From NCBI GenBank assembly GCA_903772945.1, contig CAICTM010001417.1, forward strand, positions 1-29,809: a stretch of DNA of 29,809 nucleotides, read 5' to 3'. A program made the position numbers and the translations under genes. The stretch is from Seminavis robusta (Eukaryota; Bacillariophyta; Bacillariophyceae; Naviculales; Naviculaceae). The notes beneath the pieces are model-generated. The model was not told where the DNA came from, ran no database searches, and saw only the letters and a list, made by a program, of their open reading frames with translations. This document shows positions 18,468 to 28,495 of the stretch, piece by piece (the first letter of the stretch is position 1; each line of letters starts with the position of its first letter).

Positions 18468-20509
18468 ATGTCGTACGACGATCGTCAGTTTACCATTGAT
18501 GTGGAAGGAGAAGGTTCCTTGCCGACCGCCGAAGAAGTCAAGAACCTTCAAAACTTTATCGACGATGAAAAGAACAGGGAACGCAAAAAGTCGATGCTGT
18601 CTCTCAAGCAAATGTACATGCTTGGGGGAATGCTTGCCTGCCTGACCATTGTCATTATCGTTATGGGAGTGGCTATTTCGCAAAACAACAAGAGCGCGAG
18701 GGGTAACTCGCGAGAGAACGATGTTGTCAACTTTTTGAGTGATAACTTTGCCGACCGTACTGCTCTCACTGAGCGTGATAGCCCTCAAAAGCGGGCTGCC
18801 AAATGGATCGCCGATGAAGATGAATTGAAGATGCCGCTGCCTGGGTCCAACAGCTATGAAGATGCCTACGAATTTGTACAGCGGTACGCACTGGCTGTGC
18901 TTTTCTTTGCCTGGGGTGGAGAGGACAAATGGATCTTCAACTACCAATTCTTGTCTGGACAAAATGCATGCGACTGGAACTACAAGTACTCTTCTGAAGA
19001 CAGTGATGATGAATTCGAGTTGGGTGTCAAGTGTAATGATGACAAGGAAGTCGATTATTTGTTCATGCGTAAGTGTCACAGCAGCCGTCACAGCATGCTC
19101 TCGCATCAAAATCACATGTCTCATCTGACCGTATTATCACGCTTTCCTTTTGTTTACTTTCGTACGCTGTAGCTGGCAATGGCCTAGAGGGAACCATCCC
19201 AGGAGAGCTTGGACTGCTTCTTGCCATGTCCCACTTGTCCTTGTTCAACAATAACCTCATCGGACAGCTCCCTCTGCAAATGATGTACTTGACCGACCTC
19301 AAGTTCATGGCCCTCGAGCAGAATGCTCTCAGTGGAAGCATTCCAGATTGGCTAGGTGAACTCACCAACATGAAGTTTATGGCGCTTGGTGGCAATAAAT
19401 TTGTAGGAGCCATCCCAGATGCTCTCATCAAGATGACTAGTCTGTCGGAGCTCTCTCTCGAAGAAAATACGCTTGAAGGAGATATCAATGTTCTCAACCA
19501 GATCCCATCGCTTACTCGTCTCTTCTTGGGAAACAACAAGTTCCATGGATCTATTGATGGTTCCTTCCTTCGAAACATTCAGAACCTTCGAGAGCTTGAC
19601 CTTAGCTCCAACCAGTTCACTGGAAACCTCCCTCACCACATGTTCAACTACGAGATTCTTGATCTTCATGATAATGACCTAGAAGGTGAAATCCCCAGCG
19701 TGGAACGTGACGATCATCCTTTGCAATACCTTCTCCTCCATAACAATGGATTTTCTGGAAGGCTGCACAACTCAATCGCAAACCTCAGATCTCTCACACG
19801 CCTGGATGTGTCCAACAATGAAATTACTGGCCCTCTGCCTCGAAGCATCTCTGACATGGAAGACTTGCAATACCTTTATCTTGCAAACAATGAATGGGAT
19901 GAAGGTCCCATCCCACAGTGGCACAACTTGACTGGCATGATGGAACTGTCCTTGAAGGGTACTAACCGTGTTGGTGAGATTCCAGACTGGATTGGGCGTG
20001 AAATGAAAAGTCTGCAGTTGTTGGGTCTGGACAACAACTACCTGTCAGGTGAGATTCCTGAGACTCTCGGCCATTTGAAGCGAATGGAATACTTGCTTTT
20101 GAATCAGAACCGATTGAATGGCACCATTCCAGAAACTCTGAGACACCTTCATCAATTGAGTAAGTTAAGGTATCTGGCTGTTGGGTCATCGTTCCTCTGA
20201 TTCTCGCAATCTCATTTTTTGGCACTGTCATTTCGGCATTGAACAGAGATGGTCAGGATGGATGACAATAGTATTGGGGGAAACGCTAACCCCATTTGTG
20301 CAGATGTGCCACCCAACCTTGATATCTTCACAAGTGACTGCAGCAGTACTGACTTCAAGTGCGAGTGCTGCTCAAATTGCTGTGATGATCCCAATAGCAG
20401 CTGCAATGATGCTAAACTGCCGGAAAATGATGTATCTTGGAAGCATGGGTATCCTAAGAATCAAGCACTTTTCAGTGAGGACTTAGTCTTCCAAAATGTT
20501 GGGAAGTAA
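18468..20509 (+). CDS. Transmembrane leucine-rich-repeat protein, three exons
   Basis: Exons 18468-19068, 19173-20159 and 20247-20509. Introns of 104 and 87 nt both start GTAAGT, end TGTAG and ACAG, and keep the frame. The ATG lies in a GCCACCATG context. The product is 616 residues: an acidic cytoplasmic N-terminus (1-45), one membrane helix at about 50-70 (MLGGMLACLTIVIIVMGVAI), a linker, and a cap motif at 132-170 (YALAVLFFAWGG, then CDWN). From about 198 to 546 come plant-type LRRs of pattern L..L..L.L..N.L.G.IP. A Cys-rich C-terminal cap follows at 547-582 (CADVPP, then CECCSNCC, then CND) and FSEDLVFQNVGK ends the chain. With no signal peptide and one N-proximal helix, LRRs probably face outside or the lumen. 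There is no kinase domain. It belongs to the membrane LRR family expanded in pennate diatoms; ligand binding or adhesion is inference. Confidence 0.93.
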
Positions 20510-20868
20510 GGTGCTGGGTCTGTTTAGAAACTTGAACTGGGAAAAGGCCCTTCAAAGACCTTGGCACCGTGCTGATTGCCTTGAATGTACATTTTCATAA
20601 CACACTTAACTAACATTATTAAAAAACTATTAATATAGTCACAAGTCAGCCTAGTCCATGTTTGCTCTCTCCATGCCACCTCCCAGCCTCTATGAACTGA
20701 ATTGGTCATGTTTACTGTGCCCATTGTTGAAGCACCTGTACACACCCAACATGGTGTTCATAATCTCAAGAGAAGACTGGGTGCCTGGAATCACCACAAG
20801 GCAAGTCTCCTGTAGCAATAATAATATGCAAAAATGTACTTGAGTCCTGTCGCGAGCGGATAAAATAG
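20510..20868. other. 3' flank of the LRR gene
   Basis: 359 bp with no gene seen. An AT-rich stretch (20611-20640, ATTATTAAAAAACTATTAAT) may serve 3' end formation of the LRR transcript. Confidence 0.45.
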
Positions 20869-21515
20869 TTGTTGAAAGTGTACTGGTACCAAGTGCCAAG
20901 ACGAGAAGCATCCAAAGCACAAAGGCAGACTTGCAACCTTGAAGAACAACAAGTTGGTCTCTGGCTAGCCACTGAAGCTAAAATTCCCAATGAGGTCCAC
21001 ACCAGGCACCCTTGTGGCTATGATATTTTCTGCACCTGCACCACAAACAAAACCAAGGTGGCCTTGCTCTATTTGTCCAAGCTGATCCTGCCCCCAAAAA
21101 CTGGCATGTGGAATCTACCCGCTGGCATGGCCCTAATGTTCTTTCCTGCATCCTCGTATCTGGATCCCAATATACTCCACTCATTGGAGCCTACCTCCCA
21201 CCGTCACATTTGGACGATGTGCCCTCTTTGATTGAAGCTTTCGAACGATTCCCCAATAGTAACCCATTCTCCTCGGAGACCTTAATGTAGACTTGTCCCA
21301 CCTCACCACCAATCACGCCCAACAGGGTTCACTCTGTTCTAGCCACCTACGGAATGGAAGACTTCCTTTAGCATTTTGTGCAACGAAAATACTTCACCCA
21401 CCGGGAAACTTGGTTTCAATACCGATCTGATATCAACACTACCTACCGATCCTGCTGCGACTATGTACATTCTGGGCACCGATAGATGTTGGGCGGGGAC
21501 TAGCTACGCTGGTTC
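20869..21515 (+). mobile_element. LINE-type retroelement fragment: endonuclease (EEP) domain, frameshifted
   Basis: Conceptual translation in shifting frames gives blocks of an endonuclease/exonuclease/phosphatase domain of non-LTR retrotransposons. Blocks in order: HPCGYDIFCTCTT (about 21010), a GGLALF block (21058), WHVESTRWHGPNVLSC (about 21103-21150), IGAYLPPSHLDDVP (21186-21227), ERFPNSNP, then in another frame a catalytic-type DLNVDLSHL (about 21278-21304), HFVQRKYFTHRETWFQYR (about 21374-21428) and RSCCDYV. At least two frame changes and a stop show it is dead. No reverse transcriptase follows on this strand. Confidence 0.75.
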
Positions 21516-21561
21516 CTTTATTATTATTAATAATATTATTAGCTGGAGGCAGTCTTTATAA

Positions 21562-21829
21562 CTCCTCTCATACTTTGTATTTTAAAAACTCACGTAAGAA
21601 GCCTTATCGCAGACCTTGTCTTTACTGTTGTAGTCCAACATTTACCTTGGCAGTCTTGCTGCCAGAGCCCTCAACCCCTTTAATTGTTTTTCCTGCTACG
21701 GTGGTCCCTGCAGGTATAAGGGTAGGGTTAGAATACAAATAAGTCAGCAATTAAGTATCCTAGGATGGTCATACGATTTTAGCAAAAAGTGACTGAACTA
21801 AGGAAGTTTACTCACAAACTGCCGAATCG
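21562..21829. other. AT-rich spacer between retroelement fragments
   Basis: 268 bp with no coding signal recognised; AT-rich sequence (TTTATTATTATTAATAATATT) lies just before it near 21516-21539. Confidence 0.4.
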
Positions 21830-22232
21830 CTAAAACACAGGCTTTACTCTGTGGTAACTTTTCGGTTGTTTGACTTTTTCATCCCCTTGGGAATCATCAG
21901 TGCTTGGGCTATTGTGGTACTTATGAAATCGAGGTTTATGTCGGCATGCTTTGTATATTTCGTTGTAGGAGTTGATTAGCTTTTCTGGCGATTCTCTGGA
22001 TTGTTTCAGTATCTCGAGTCGCTCCCTGTTGCATAGGCTGCAGTGTCGTGTCCCGAAGGTCTTGACAGTGCTGATGGGGTTGCCTTGCCATAGGATGCTA
22101 ATTTCGATGCTGTTCCTTTGAATGTCGCCGTTGAGTCAGAATGGTGAAGGAGATGCGAAGTTTTGGAATTCGTTTGCGAAGTGTCTTGCGTATGAATCTG
22201 ACTTGCGTTTTCCGTAGAGGAGACGCATGACG
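21830..22232 (-). mobile_element. Decayed C-terminal domain of a retroelement protein (Cys/His-rich, GIY-YIG-tail-like)
   Basis: Reading the minus strand, a frame upstream of TGA at about 22136 gives LLYGKRKSDSYARHF. After the stop it continues in frame: WQGNPISTVKTFG, then C-x2-C (CSLC), ERLEILKQS, LINSYNEIY, ACRHKPRFHKY, and an acidic tail to TAG 21830-21832. The order C..C...ERL.IL....LIN...EI..ACRH resembles the tail of GIY-YIG endonuclease regions in some retroelement proteins of algae and Penelope-like elements, recalled from general knowledge of the family. The orientation is opposite to the EEP fragment next to it, so they are not one intact element. Confidence 0.6.
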
Positions 22233-22295
22233 TCAGTGAAGTGTTGCTAGGATGATGCTTTTAAACCAGCTAAAGCTATTTACATGCATCCAAGT

Positions 22296-22513
22296 AGGGG
22301 GATCTGCTCCTACCATGAAAAACTCTAAAGCTAGGGAAAGCTATATAACTAGTATTCTAGCTAGCTAGGGGTATCTGCTTCTAGCTTGCTATGGGAATCT
22401 GCTTCTAGCTAGGGGGGATCTGCTTCTAGCTAGCTAAGCGCAAGTTAAGCACTAGCTAAGCACTACAAGTATCTGCTTCTAGCTAGCTAGCTATAGGGCA
22501 TCTGCTTCTACAC
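22296..22513. repeat. Minisatellite with ATCTGCTTCTAGCTAGCT core
   Basis: About six imperfect repeats of ATCTGCTTCTAGCT followed by variable lengths of AGCTAGGGG, near 22299, 22371, 22397, 22418, 22471 and 22500. Unit spacing varies from about 20 to 70 bp through indels in the CTAGCTAG stretches. No coding function. Confidence 0.8.
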
Positions 22514-23297
22514 TTAAACTTTTCTGCCGAGGTTACACAGCTCCGCTGGCTTAAATACAAAGTATCCGGTGCCATTGATACAGATAACAGAATCAGGAGC
22601 TCCCATAGCATCGAGAGCAAAGAAGAAGGGAGAGTTCAGCCTCGAGGGCTGTGTAGGGCCAGAGAAAGAGCTCATCAAGAAGTCATAGAGGAATCAAGAT
22701 TACAGGAGTGCCTGAGCCACAACGAGTTGTATAACTAAGGTGCATAAGGAAGCCTGTCCCAGTCAAGAGGACCTGCTGAGAAGATCAGGACCAAGAGATC
22801 CGTCACAGTGCTGCAGTGGACTGGACTGCAAGAGAGAATTGTGACTGCAACAGTTGGCCAGTTGCATGGAGAAGAAGGATTGGATCACCTTCATTGAATA
22901 AGTCGACAACTAGGAGTGAGTTCCCACGAGGTGAGGAACTAGACAACAAACGGCAACAGAAGAGGTGCTACGGTTCGAACTGCAGGAGTGGTGACACTAT
23001 CAAGGATTTCGAAAGCAGAGGACAAATCGAACGACGGAAGCACGACTCGTGTTGGAGGATAGATTTCTCATACCTCAAATTATTATTGACTCGTGTATTA
23101 AACATCTAGTCCGGTTCGCATGCATATTCATAATGCAGGAACCAAGGGAGTTTTAGGTCTAAAGTGTTGCGGGGGTCCTTATATCCAATTCAATCACAAG
23201 AATTGCTATGCACCACCAGTAAATCCTCATTTTTGCTTTTCAGCTTAACCAAAAACCAAATTACCCCTCAATAAGCTGCAGTGCTAGCCTTTTAGCT
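22514..23297. other. Purine-rich unclassified stretch
   Basis: About 780 bp, purine-rich from 22580 to 23040. An open frame exists at 22816-23109, but its sequence (many R, S, E and W, no motif) is unlike a known protein. It may be untranslated or capsid-coding sequence of a decayed retroelement, given its neighbours. No RNA gene was recognised. Confidence 0.35.
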
Positions 23298-23751
23298 AGA
23301 CAAACAACACTGAAAAGCAAAAGTCTCATCTCGAGTTCGAAGATCAACACCTCGAGATTGATATCAAGAAGTTGATCCTACTACAAGACTATCAAGTCAA
23401 AGCAAGTGAGTTAACACCTGCAAAGGTCACTTTTGGCAGCACTCCACAGATCCACTTGAGAGAATACAAGCCAGGAGGGACTCTATCTCTGGTGATGGGC
23501 CGCACCGTTGGCAGAGTGTTGGAAGCCGAAGCAGATTACCTTGGCCGCTGGACAAGGACGGTTCTATCCTGCAAAGATGGAAAGCGACTATCAGTTTACA
23601 ATGTGTGTACTGTGACCGATGGGAGTGTTGAGAGGGCTGGTGATAGGACCGTTCTGGCCCAACTACATGCCATCTATGTACAGGAATCACGGCCGTCCCT
23701 AGATCCAAGGAGGAACCACTACGATGATCTTCAGGAATGCGTGGCCAACGA
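23298..23751 (+). mobile_element. Second LINE-type endonuclease fragment, interrupted by an LTR insertion
   Basis: This open frame follows a TAG near 23297 and has no ATG at its conserved start. It gives EYKPGGTLSLVMGRTVGR (about 23459-23512), YLGRWTRTVLSC (about 23534-23569), KRLSVYNVCTV (about 23582-23614) and DPRRNHYDDLQECV (about 23702-23743). This is the early half of the endonuclease domain of diatom-type non-LTR elements (GGT...GR...GRW...Y.VC...DPR..F..DL). The conserved reading stops where copia LTR sequence starts at about 23752, so this copy was split by the insertion. Confidence 0.65.
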
Positions 23752-24291
23752 TGAGATCCAGTCAGGGTAGATGCACAAAGAGCTGGCTGGAGTGGGGAGC
23801 TCTGCTTGGAGCCTCACTCCTCTGACAGTGGGAATGGGCCAGCCACAAAGCTGGCTGCCACTGCTTATTCAATCTCCACAGCAATGATTGAACAACTCAC
23901 TCTTTGCCTTGGCACAATCCACACAGGAAGGCTTCAACTGTGGGGAAACTAGTGCTACTGAGGCTGTATCTGGTCAACTATCCTTTCATTACTTCTTCTT
24001 CTTTAAACTATGCTAAAATCAACTGAACAACAAAATCCTCGACAGCACTCAGCCATGCAGCTTTGGCTCTCTTGCATCTCATTTGGCTGGTGCTGGCAAG
24101 CTAACTTTCTATATTGGTCTTGGCTGAAGAACTGCATCATCCTGGGTATATAGAGTTCCTCAACTATTTCTGTATTGCCGATGGCTGCACTGCTGACCCT
24201 ACTGTTGAGTATACAGATGTCACAGCGATTCTTCCACCTGGCTAAACAGCACAGCTGCTTCGCACCACAATGGGATTCACGTGGATTTCCA
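23752..24291 (-). mobile_element. Copia-type LTR, minus orientation (left arm of inverted pair)
   Basis: Read on the minus strand it starts TGGAAATCCACGTG two bases after the pol stop codon (TGA at 24293-24295). A purine-rich tract (GGTGGGGAGCGATGAG) lies just upstream, as expected of a polypurine tract and 3' LTR. It ends near 23752 with ...GACTGGATCTCA. It matches 26701-27230 on the opposite strand with only scattered substitutions and small indels. TG...CA ends are inferred. Confidence 0.7.
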
Positions 24292-25569
24292 CTCATCGCT
24301 CCCCACCATGTGATGTGTCCATGGTGGTGTCTAGGAGATCAGCTGTGTCTCCTTGCCAGAACAGAACTGCCTTCAGAATGGGCCATATCTGGGAGTAACC
24401 CCAGTGTTTCGTCAGGATGTCTGCGGGGTTGATTGCTCCTGGTAGATGATGAAACGAGATGGTCCTGCGGCAATGGCTTCTCTGACGAATTGGTAGGAGA
24501 GGGCGTGAGTCTCTTCTTGAGGGGCGAATGGGGCTGGGTGGAACTTGTCACACAGACCCATTGTCGCCAAACATGTATGTTGGCCCCTTTACCTCCACAC
24601 CAAGATACCTGAGTGTAACTCTGGCTGCAATGGCCTGTTGGGGCAACCCTAGCAGCAACGAACTCAGAGCCGTATGTGGCTGCTTCCACAGTAGCTTGCT
24701 TCTTGCAGTACCATTCGAATGGGTCTGGTTCACATAGTGCAGTACACCAGTGACTGCCTTGCCATTGACCCAATCGTGGTATAGGTTTGCATCCACATGG
24801 TCGTCAATACTACCGGCTTGCCCTTTGGCTGTGGGGCATCTACTGGGAGTTCCTCCTGTGCCTCCCATAGACCGTCCTTGTCCAGTCGTAGGTTCGGTAT
24901 TCCAGTTGAGAGTAGTCTGGCTCGTTGGTGCGGATCCTGATTCCTGCCTGGTTCATCTTGACCAAGAATCCAGTGATCCTCTTGAGTCTTTCCAGGTGCC
25001 CCACTCTGGGTGCCACCCTGAAGGACGACATTGACATTACAGAGACTGCAATATCAAATCTCCCAAGTGAAATTGCCCATTGCAATGCTCCAATCAGGGA
25101 CTGGTATTTTGAGATCCCATCATCATCCAGGAGAGGAGAGGTATCAAGCTCTGGGTGGTCGTTCTTCTCCACTGGACTGGTTACCTTAGTGGATGGTTCT
25201 CCCCAAACAAGGATACATACTGGGCCTGACACGTTCAATGTACTTTCTTGGTGTCATGGACAGGATTCCGTCGCCATCCCTTTCAAAGTCACATCCCAGA
25301 TGGAAGGTGACAGGTCCAGTTCCTTTGAGTTTGAACTTGTGTGGTGGAGCCTGCAGTAGATCGATGATGACTTGAGGTTGCTGGAAGCTATCAATAGGTC
25401 GTCAACATAGCAACCGATGTACTCATAGTGTCGCACAATCACGCATCCAGATATCTGGCTCAGCCTAGAGGGCTTGAAGCCAAATCCGTGAAGCACATCA
25501 TACAGTCTATCATGCCAACATTTGCCTGATGACTTGAGGCCATATTGGGCCTTGATCATCTTCATCGTA
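24292..25569 (-). mobile_element. Degenerate Ty1/copia pol fragment 1 (RT - RNase H)
   Basis: Minus-strand blocks in coding order: MIKAQYGLKSSGKCWHDRL and YVDDLLIAS of the reverse transcriptase (about 25560-25370; YVDD is the copia catalytic motif); YQSLIGALQWAISLGRFDIA and HLERLKRITGF of the region before RNase H (about 25110-24960); DANLYHDWVNGKAVTGVLHY, KKQATVEAATYGSEFVAAR and YMFGDN of RNase H (about 24810-24560); KHWGYSQIWP near the C-terminus (about 24395). The TGA stop is 24293-24295. Several frame changes inactivate it. The 5' part is missing: it is cut at 25570 by another LTR. Confidence 0.88.
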
Positions 25570-25973
25570 TGCTGCTAACGTGGGGAAATACTACTTGAAT
25601 AGAGGATCTTGTAGAGGTAGCTACCACCCGACGAGATCAACTGCAACTATTCAAGACGAGTGCAAGGTAAATGCAAAGTTCGCTTCTTAGTAATTCATAA
25701 TCTGTGTTGTGAGCTTTGATTGATGCGATCAGTAAAGCTAGTCGTAGCGTGTTGGATCAATACATCGTGGTAGTTGATACGGAAGTCAACGTGGTATCTG
25801 CGGGAAACGGTTCGTTGCAGGATGCTTTACTCCTGTCGAATACTTCAATTTACCGGTCCTTTTTGTTCGTTGAGAACGTGTTCTTGCCAGCGTTCTCTGT
25901 TCCATCGTGTTGACTCATAAAACATGAATCAATCTACTCACGGATACTCTGAGTCGTGGGAGGAACTGTAACG
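25570..25973 (-). mobile_element. LTR of a second copia element, minus orientation
   Basis: Lies exactly between pol fragment 1 and pol fragment 2. On the minus strand it is preceded by a purine tract GAGGGGAGTGAAAG (25974-25987) and begins CGTTACAG, a plausible mutated TGTTACAG. It ends GTTAGCAGCA at 25570, directly abutting the pol 1 reverse transcriptase. An alternative 5' end is TGTTTTATGAG at 25924. Unlike the outer LTR pair in sequence. No protein is supported here. Confidence 0.55.
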
Positions 25974-26700
25974 CTTTCACTCCCCTCAGTGGCGACTGTC
26001 GACTCTGAGTGTTTCTTACCGCAATCCTTGGTATCTCCTGACCAAAACAGCAGTGCATTCAGCATAGGCCATACCGATGTATAGTCCAGTGTTTGCTGAG
26101 GATATCTGCAGGGTAGTAGATCCAGGGATATGATGAAATCTCAAGATACTTGCAGCAACGACTTCCCTAGTACGGTGATAGGAAAGCGCATTGTGTCGTT
26201 TGAGAATCTTTGAGTGTGGCATCGAGGCGGTGTTGACTACCGTCTCGTTGTCTCAACATCATGGTCGGTGTGTCGACCAGTACTCCTAGGTACCTGAACG
26301 TGCTCCGTAGGTCAATGATCTGTCAGTGGCGGTACGGGCTGCAACATACTCAGATCACGAACGTTGCGCTCGACTGTTGACTGTAGCTTGCTGAACCAGT
26401 CGATGGAGTCTTGTTCGCTAGGTGTAGGACTCCGGTAACTGACCGGCCACTGATGAGATCGTGATAGAGGTTCGCATCCACATATGGGTGAGAATGACCG
26501 TTTGCCTGAGGTACCGGTGGTTGTGCGGCTGAACTTCTTTGGCACCATGGTAGCATGAGTATTCCCATTCGTACTCTTTCTTGGGAATCGCTGAGTAATC
26601 CGGTTCCTCCTTTCGATACGTATGATGCCGTGTCGCATCTTGGAAAGGTACCGCAGATTCTCTTGACTCGCTCTAAATGACCCATTCTTGTGCTCGATGA
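25974..26700 (-). mobile_element. Degenerate Ty1/copia pol fragment 2 (RNase H end)
   Basis: Minus-strand reading gives MGHLERVKRICG (26685 downwards), VDANLYHDLISGRSVTGVLH of RNase H (about 26480-26420), then MPHSKILKRHNALSYHRTRE and ILRFHHIPGST (about 26222-26120). It is parallel to pol fragment 1, but clearly diverged from it in sequence, so it is another family. Frames change repeatedly. Everything upstream of the HLER motif is missing; the fragment ends at the LTR boundary at 26700/26701. Confidence 0.82.
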
Positions 26701-27230
26701 TGGAAATCCACGTGAATTCCCATTGTGGTGCGAAGCAGCTGTGCTGGTTTAGCCAGGTGGAAGAATCGCTGTGACATCTGTATACTCCAACATAGGGTCA
26801 GCAGTGCAGCATCTGGCAATACAGAATAGCTGGGAACTCTATAACCCAAGGATGATGCAGTTCTTCAGCCAAGACAATATAGAAAGTTAGCTTGCAGCAC
26901 AGCCAAAGAGATGCAAGAGAGCCAAGCTGCATGGCTGAGTGCTGTCGGAGGATTTTGTGTTCAGTTGATTTTAGCAAGTTTAAAGAAGAAGAAGTAAGAA
27001 AGGATAGTTGACCAGATACAGCCTCAGTAGCACTAGTTTCCCCACAGTTGAAGCCTTCCTGTGTGGATTGTGCCAAGGCAAAGAGTGAGTTGTTCAATCA
27101 TTGCTGTGGAGATTGAATAGCAGTGCAGCCAGCTTTGTGGCTGGCCCATTCCCACTGTCAAGAGGAGTGAGGCTCCAAGCAGAGCTCTCCCACTCCAGCC
27201 AGCTCTTTGTGCATCTACCTGACTGGATCC
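26701..27230 (+). mobile_element. Copia-type LTR, plus orientation (right arm of inverted pair)
   Basis: Starts TGGAAATCCACGTG and matches the reverse complement of 23752-24291 almost along its whole length, including the shared GACTGGATC near its outer end. It lies upstream of pol fragment 2 but in the opposite orientation to that fragment, so it is not that element's own 5' LTR. It may be an independent insertion, a solo LTR, or part of an inverted duplication. Confidence 0.72.
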
Positions 27231-28495
27231 CGGATACTGTGCAGTTTAACAATGTAGTGGAATCGAAGAGAGAAGGAAAAGAGATGGACGAATCGATGAT
27301 GAGGAGTCCTCAGCTCCTTCAGAGATTGAATGAATAGAAGTCGTAGACGGCTAAATAGAGCTCGAAAAAAATCAGGGTTTCGAAAAGTGATGAGGGGAGA
27401 TCTCTACAAGTGGAAATCGAGGGCTGGTCTAGCGGATTGATGCGAGCCTGAGAACGACGGACCAAGAGAAACACACCTGTCGTTGTGGCAAAATAACGAT
27501 TTCCAGCCGTGTATTCGAAGTCACGATTTGGAGCCGAAGGAGATGGAATCTGGTCGCATTTCATGGTTCCATCGTCGACACCTACTAACCTGAAACTGTC
27601 GCTTTCGATGCGATGCTCGTTCGCAACCGAGTTTCCTTGTAAATCGGTTGGTTAGCGCGCACAAGCAACCAGGTACTCGATTGGTCGATTTTCGAAGTAA
27701 ATATTGTGTGGGGCCTTCCAGATTACTGAGTGAAACGTCTCACGCGATTCAACAAACCGTAACGAACTGTTCAAAGCAACAACATAATCCAACGACCAAT
27801 TTCCTTGGAATCTCCGAACACGAATATAATTGAAGATACGAGTGGGGTGTCCGATCACAGTACTAACTGAACACACGAGAGCAACTTCCAGTGGTTTCGA
27901 AAGGATTCCAAGGTTTCCAGTGTGTCAAGCAGCCCCTTTTTCTTGATAACAGTGCTAAGTCAATCTGGATTTCTAGAGTCACACAACGACCAATTGCAGG
28001 AGAGGGGGAAAGGCGGAACAAGTGGAGCCAGACGAAAAGATGGGAACTTGAAACGGTACGACCAAGGTGTCTGACATCTTGTAGTAGGTTGTAGACTAAC
28101 TGTGGTACAGTCTTTACGCTTCCACTTATCACTCGTCATGCCACACAGGTCATACCATGGACATGTAAGGAAAGCATGGAAGAAGTAAACACTGCATGGC
28201 CGAACAGCACCCTGCAGTTCGTCATGACAACCAGCACCAAACGCAGGTTGTGGCCAAATTGGACAAATGAACACCGGACACACCAACCGCCACGTGTAAA
28301 CAGGATATGCTTGAACACACTGCACCCACCTGTATTTGAAGTCGGTATCATGGAGGTGCCACCCTCATGACCAGCTAAGCCAAAACTAGGTGTTCCCCAG
28401 CCATACCAATCCAGTCGTCATGTCTCAGTTCATCTTAACTTGTGTACCAAGCATGATACCACGAATGATAACGTAAGCCCCAACCGCAACGTTCT
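27231..28495. other. Unclassified stretch after the copia block
   Basis: About 1.27 kb in which I see no supportable gene, RNA or repeat. Short ORFs occur on both strands but none has recognisable motifs. Given the surroundings it is probably eroded transposon or spacer DNA. Confidence 0.4.

Noticed and set aside
23750..26700. GATGA at 23750-23754 and 26696-26700 as a target-site duplication
   Set aside because: The two sites do not flank the same element in a consistent orientation, so the match is probably chance.
23752..27230. Reading the inverted arms as terminal inverted repeats of a DNA transposon
   Set aside because: The left arm directly follows a copia pol stop and polypurine tract, so it is an LTR; no transposase-like frame lies between the arms.
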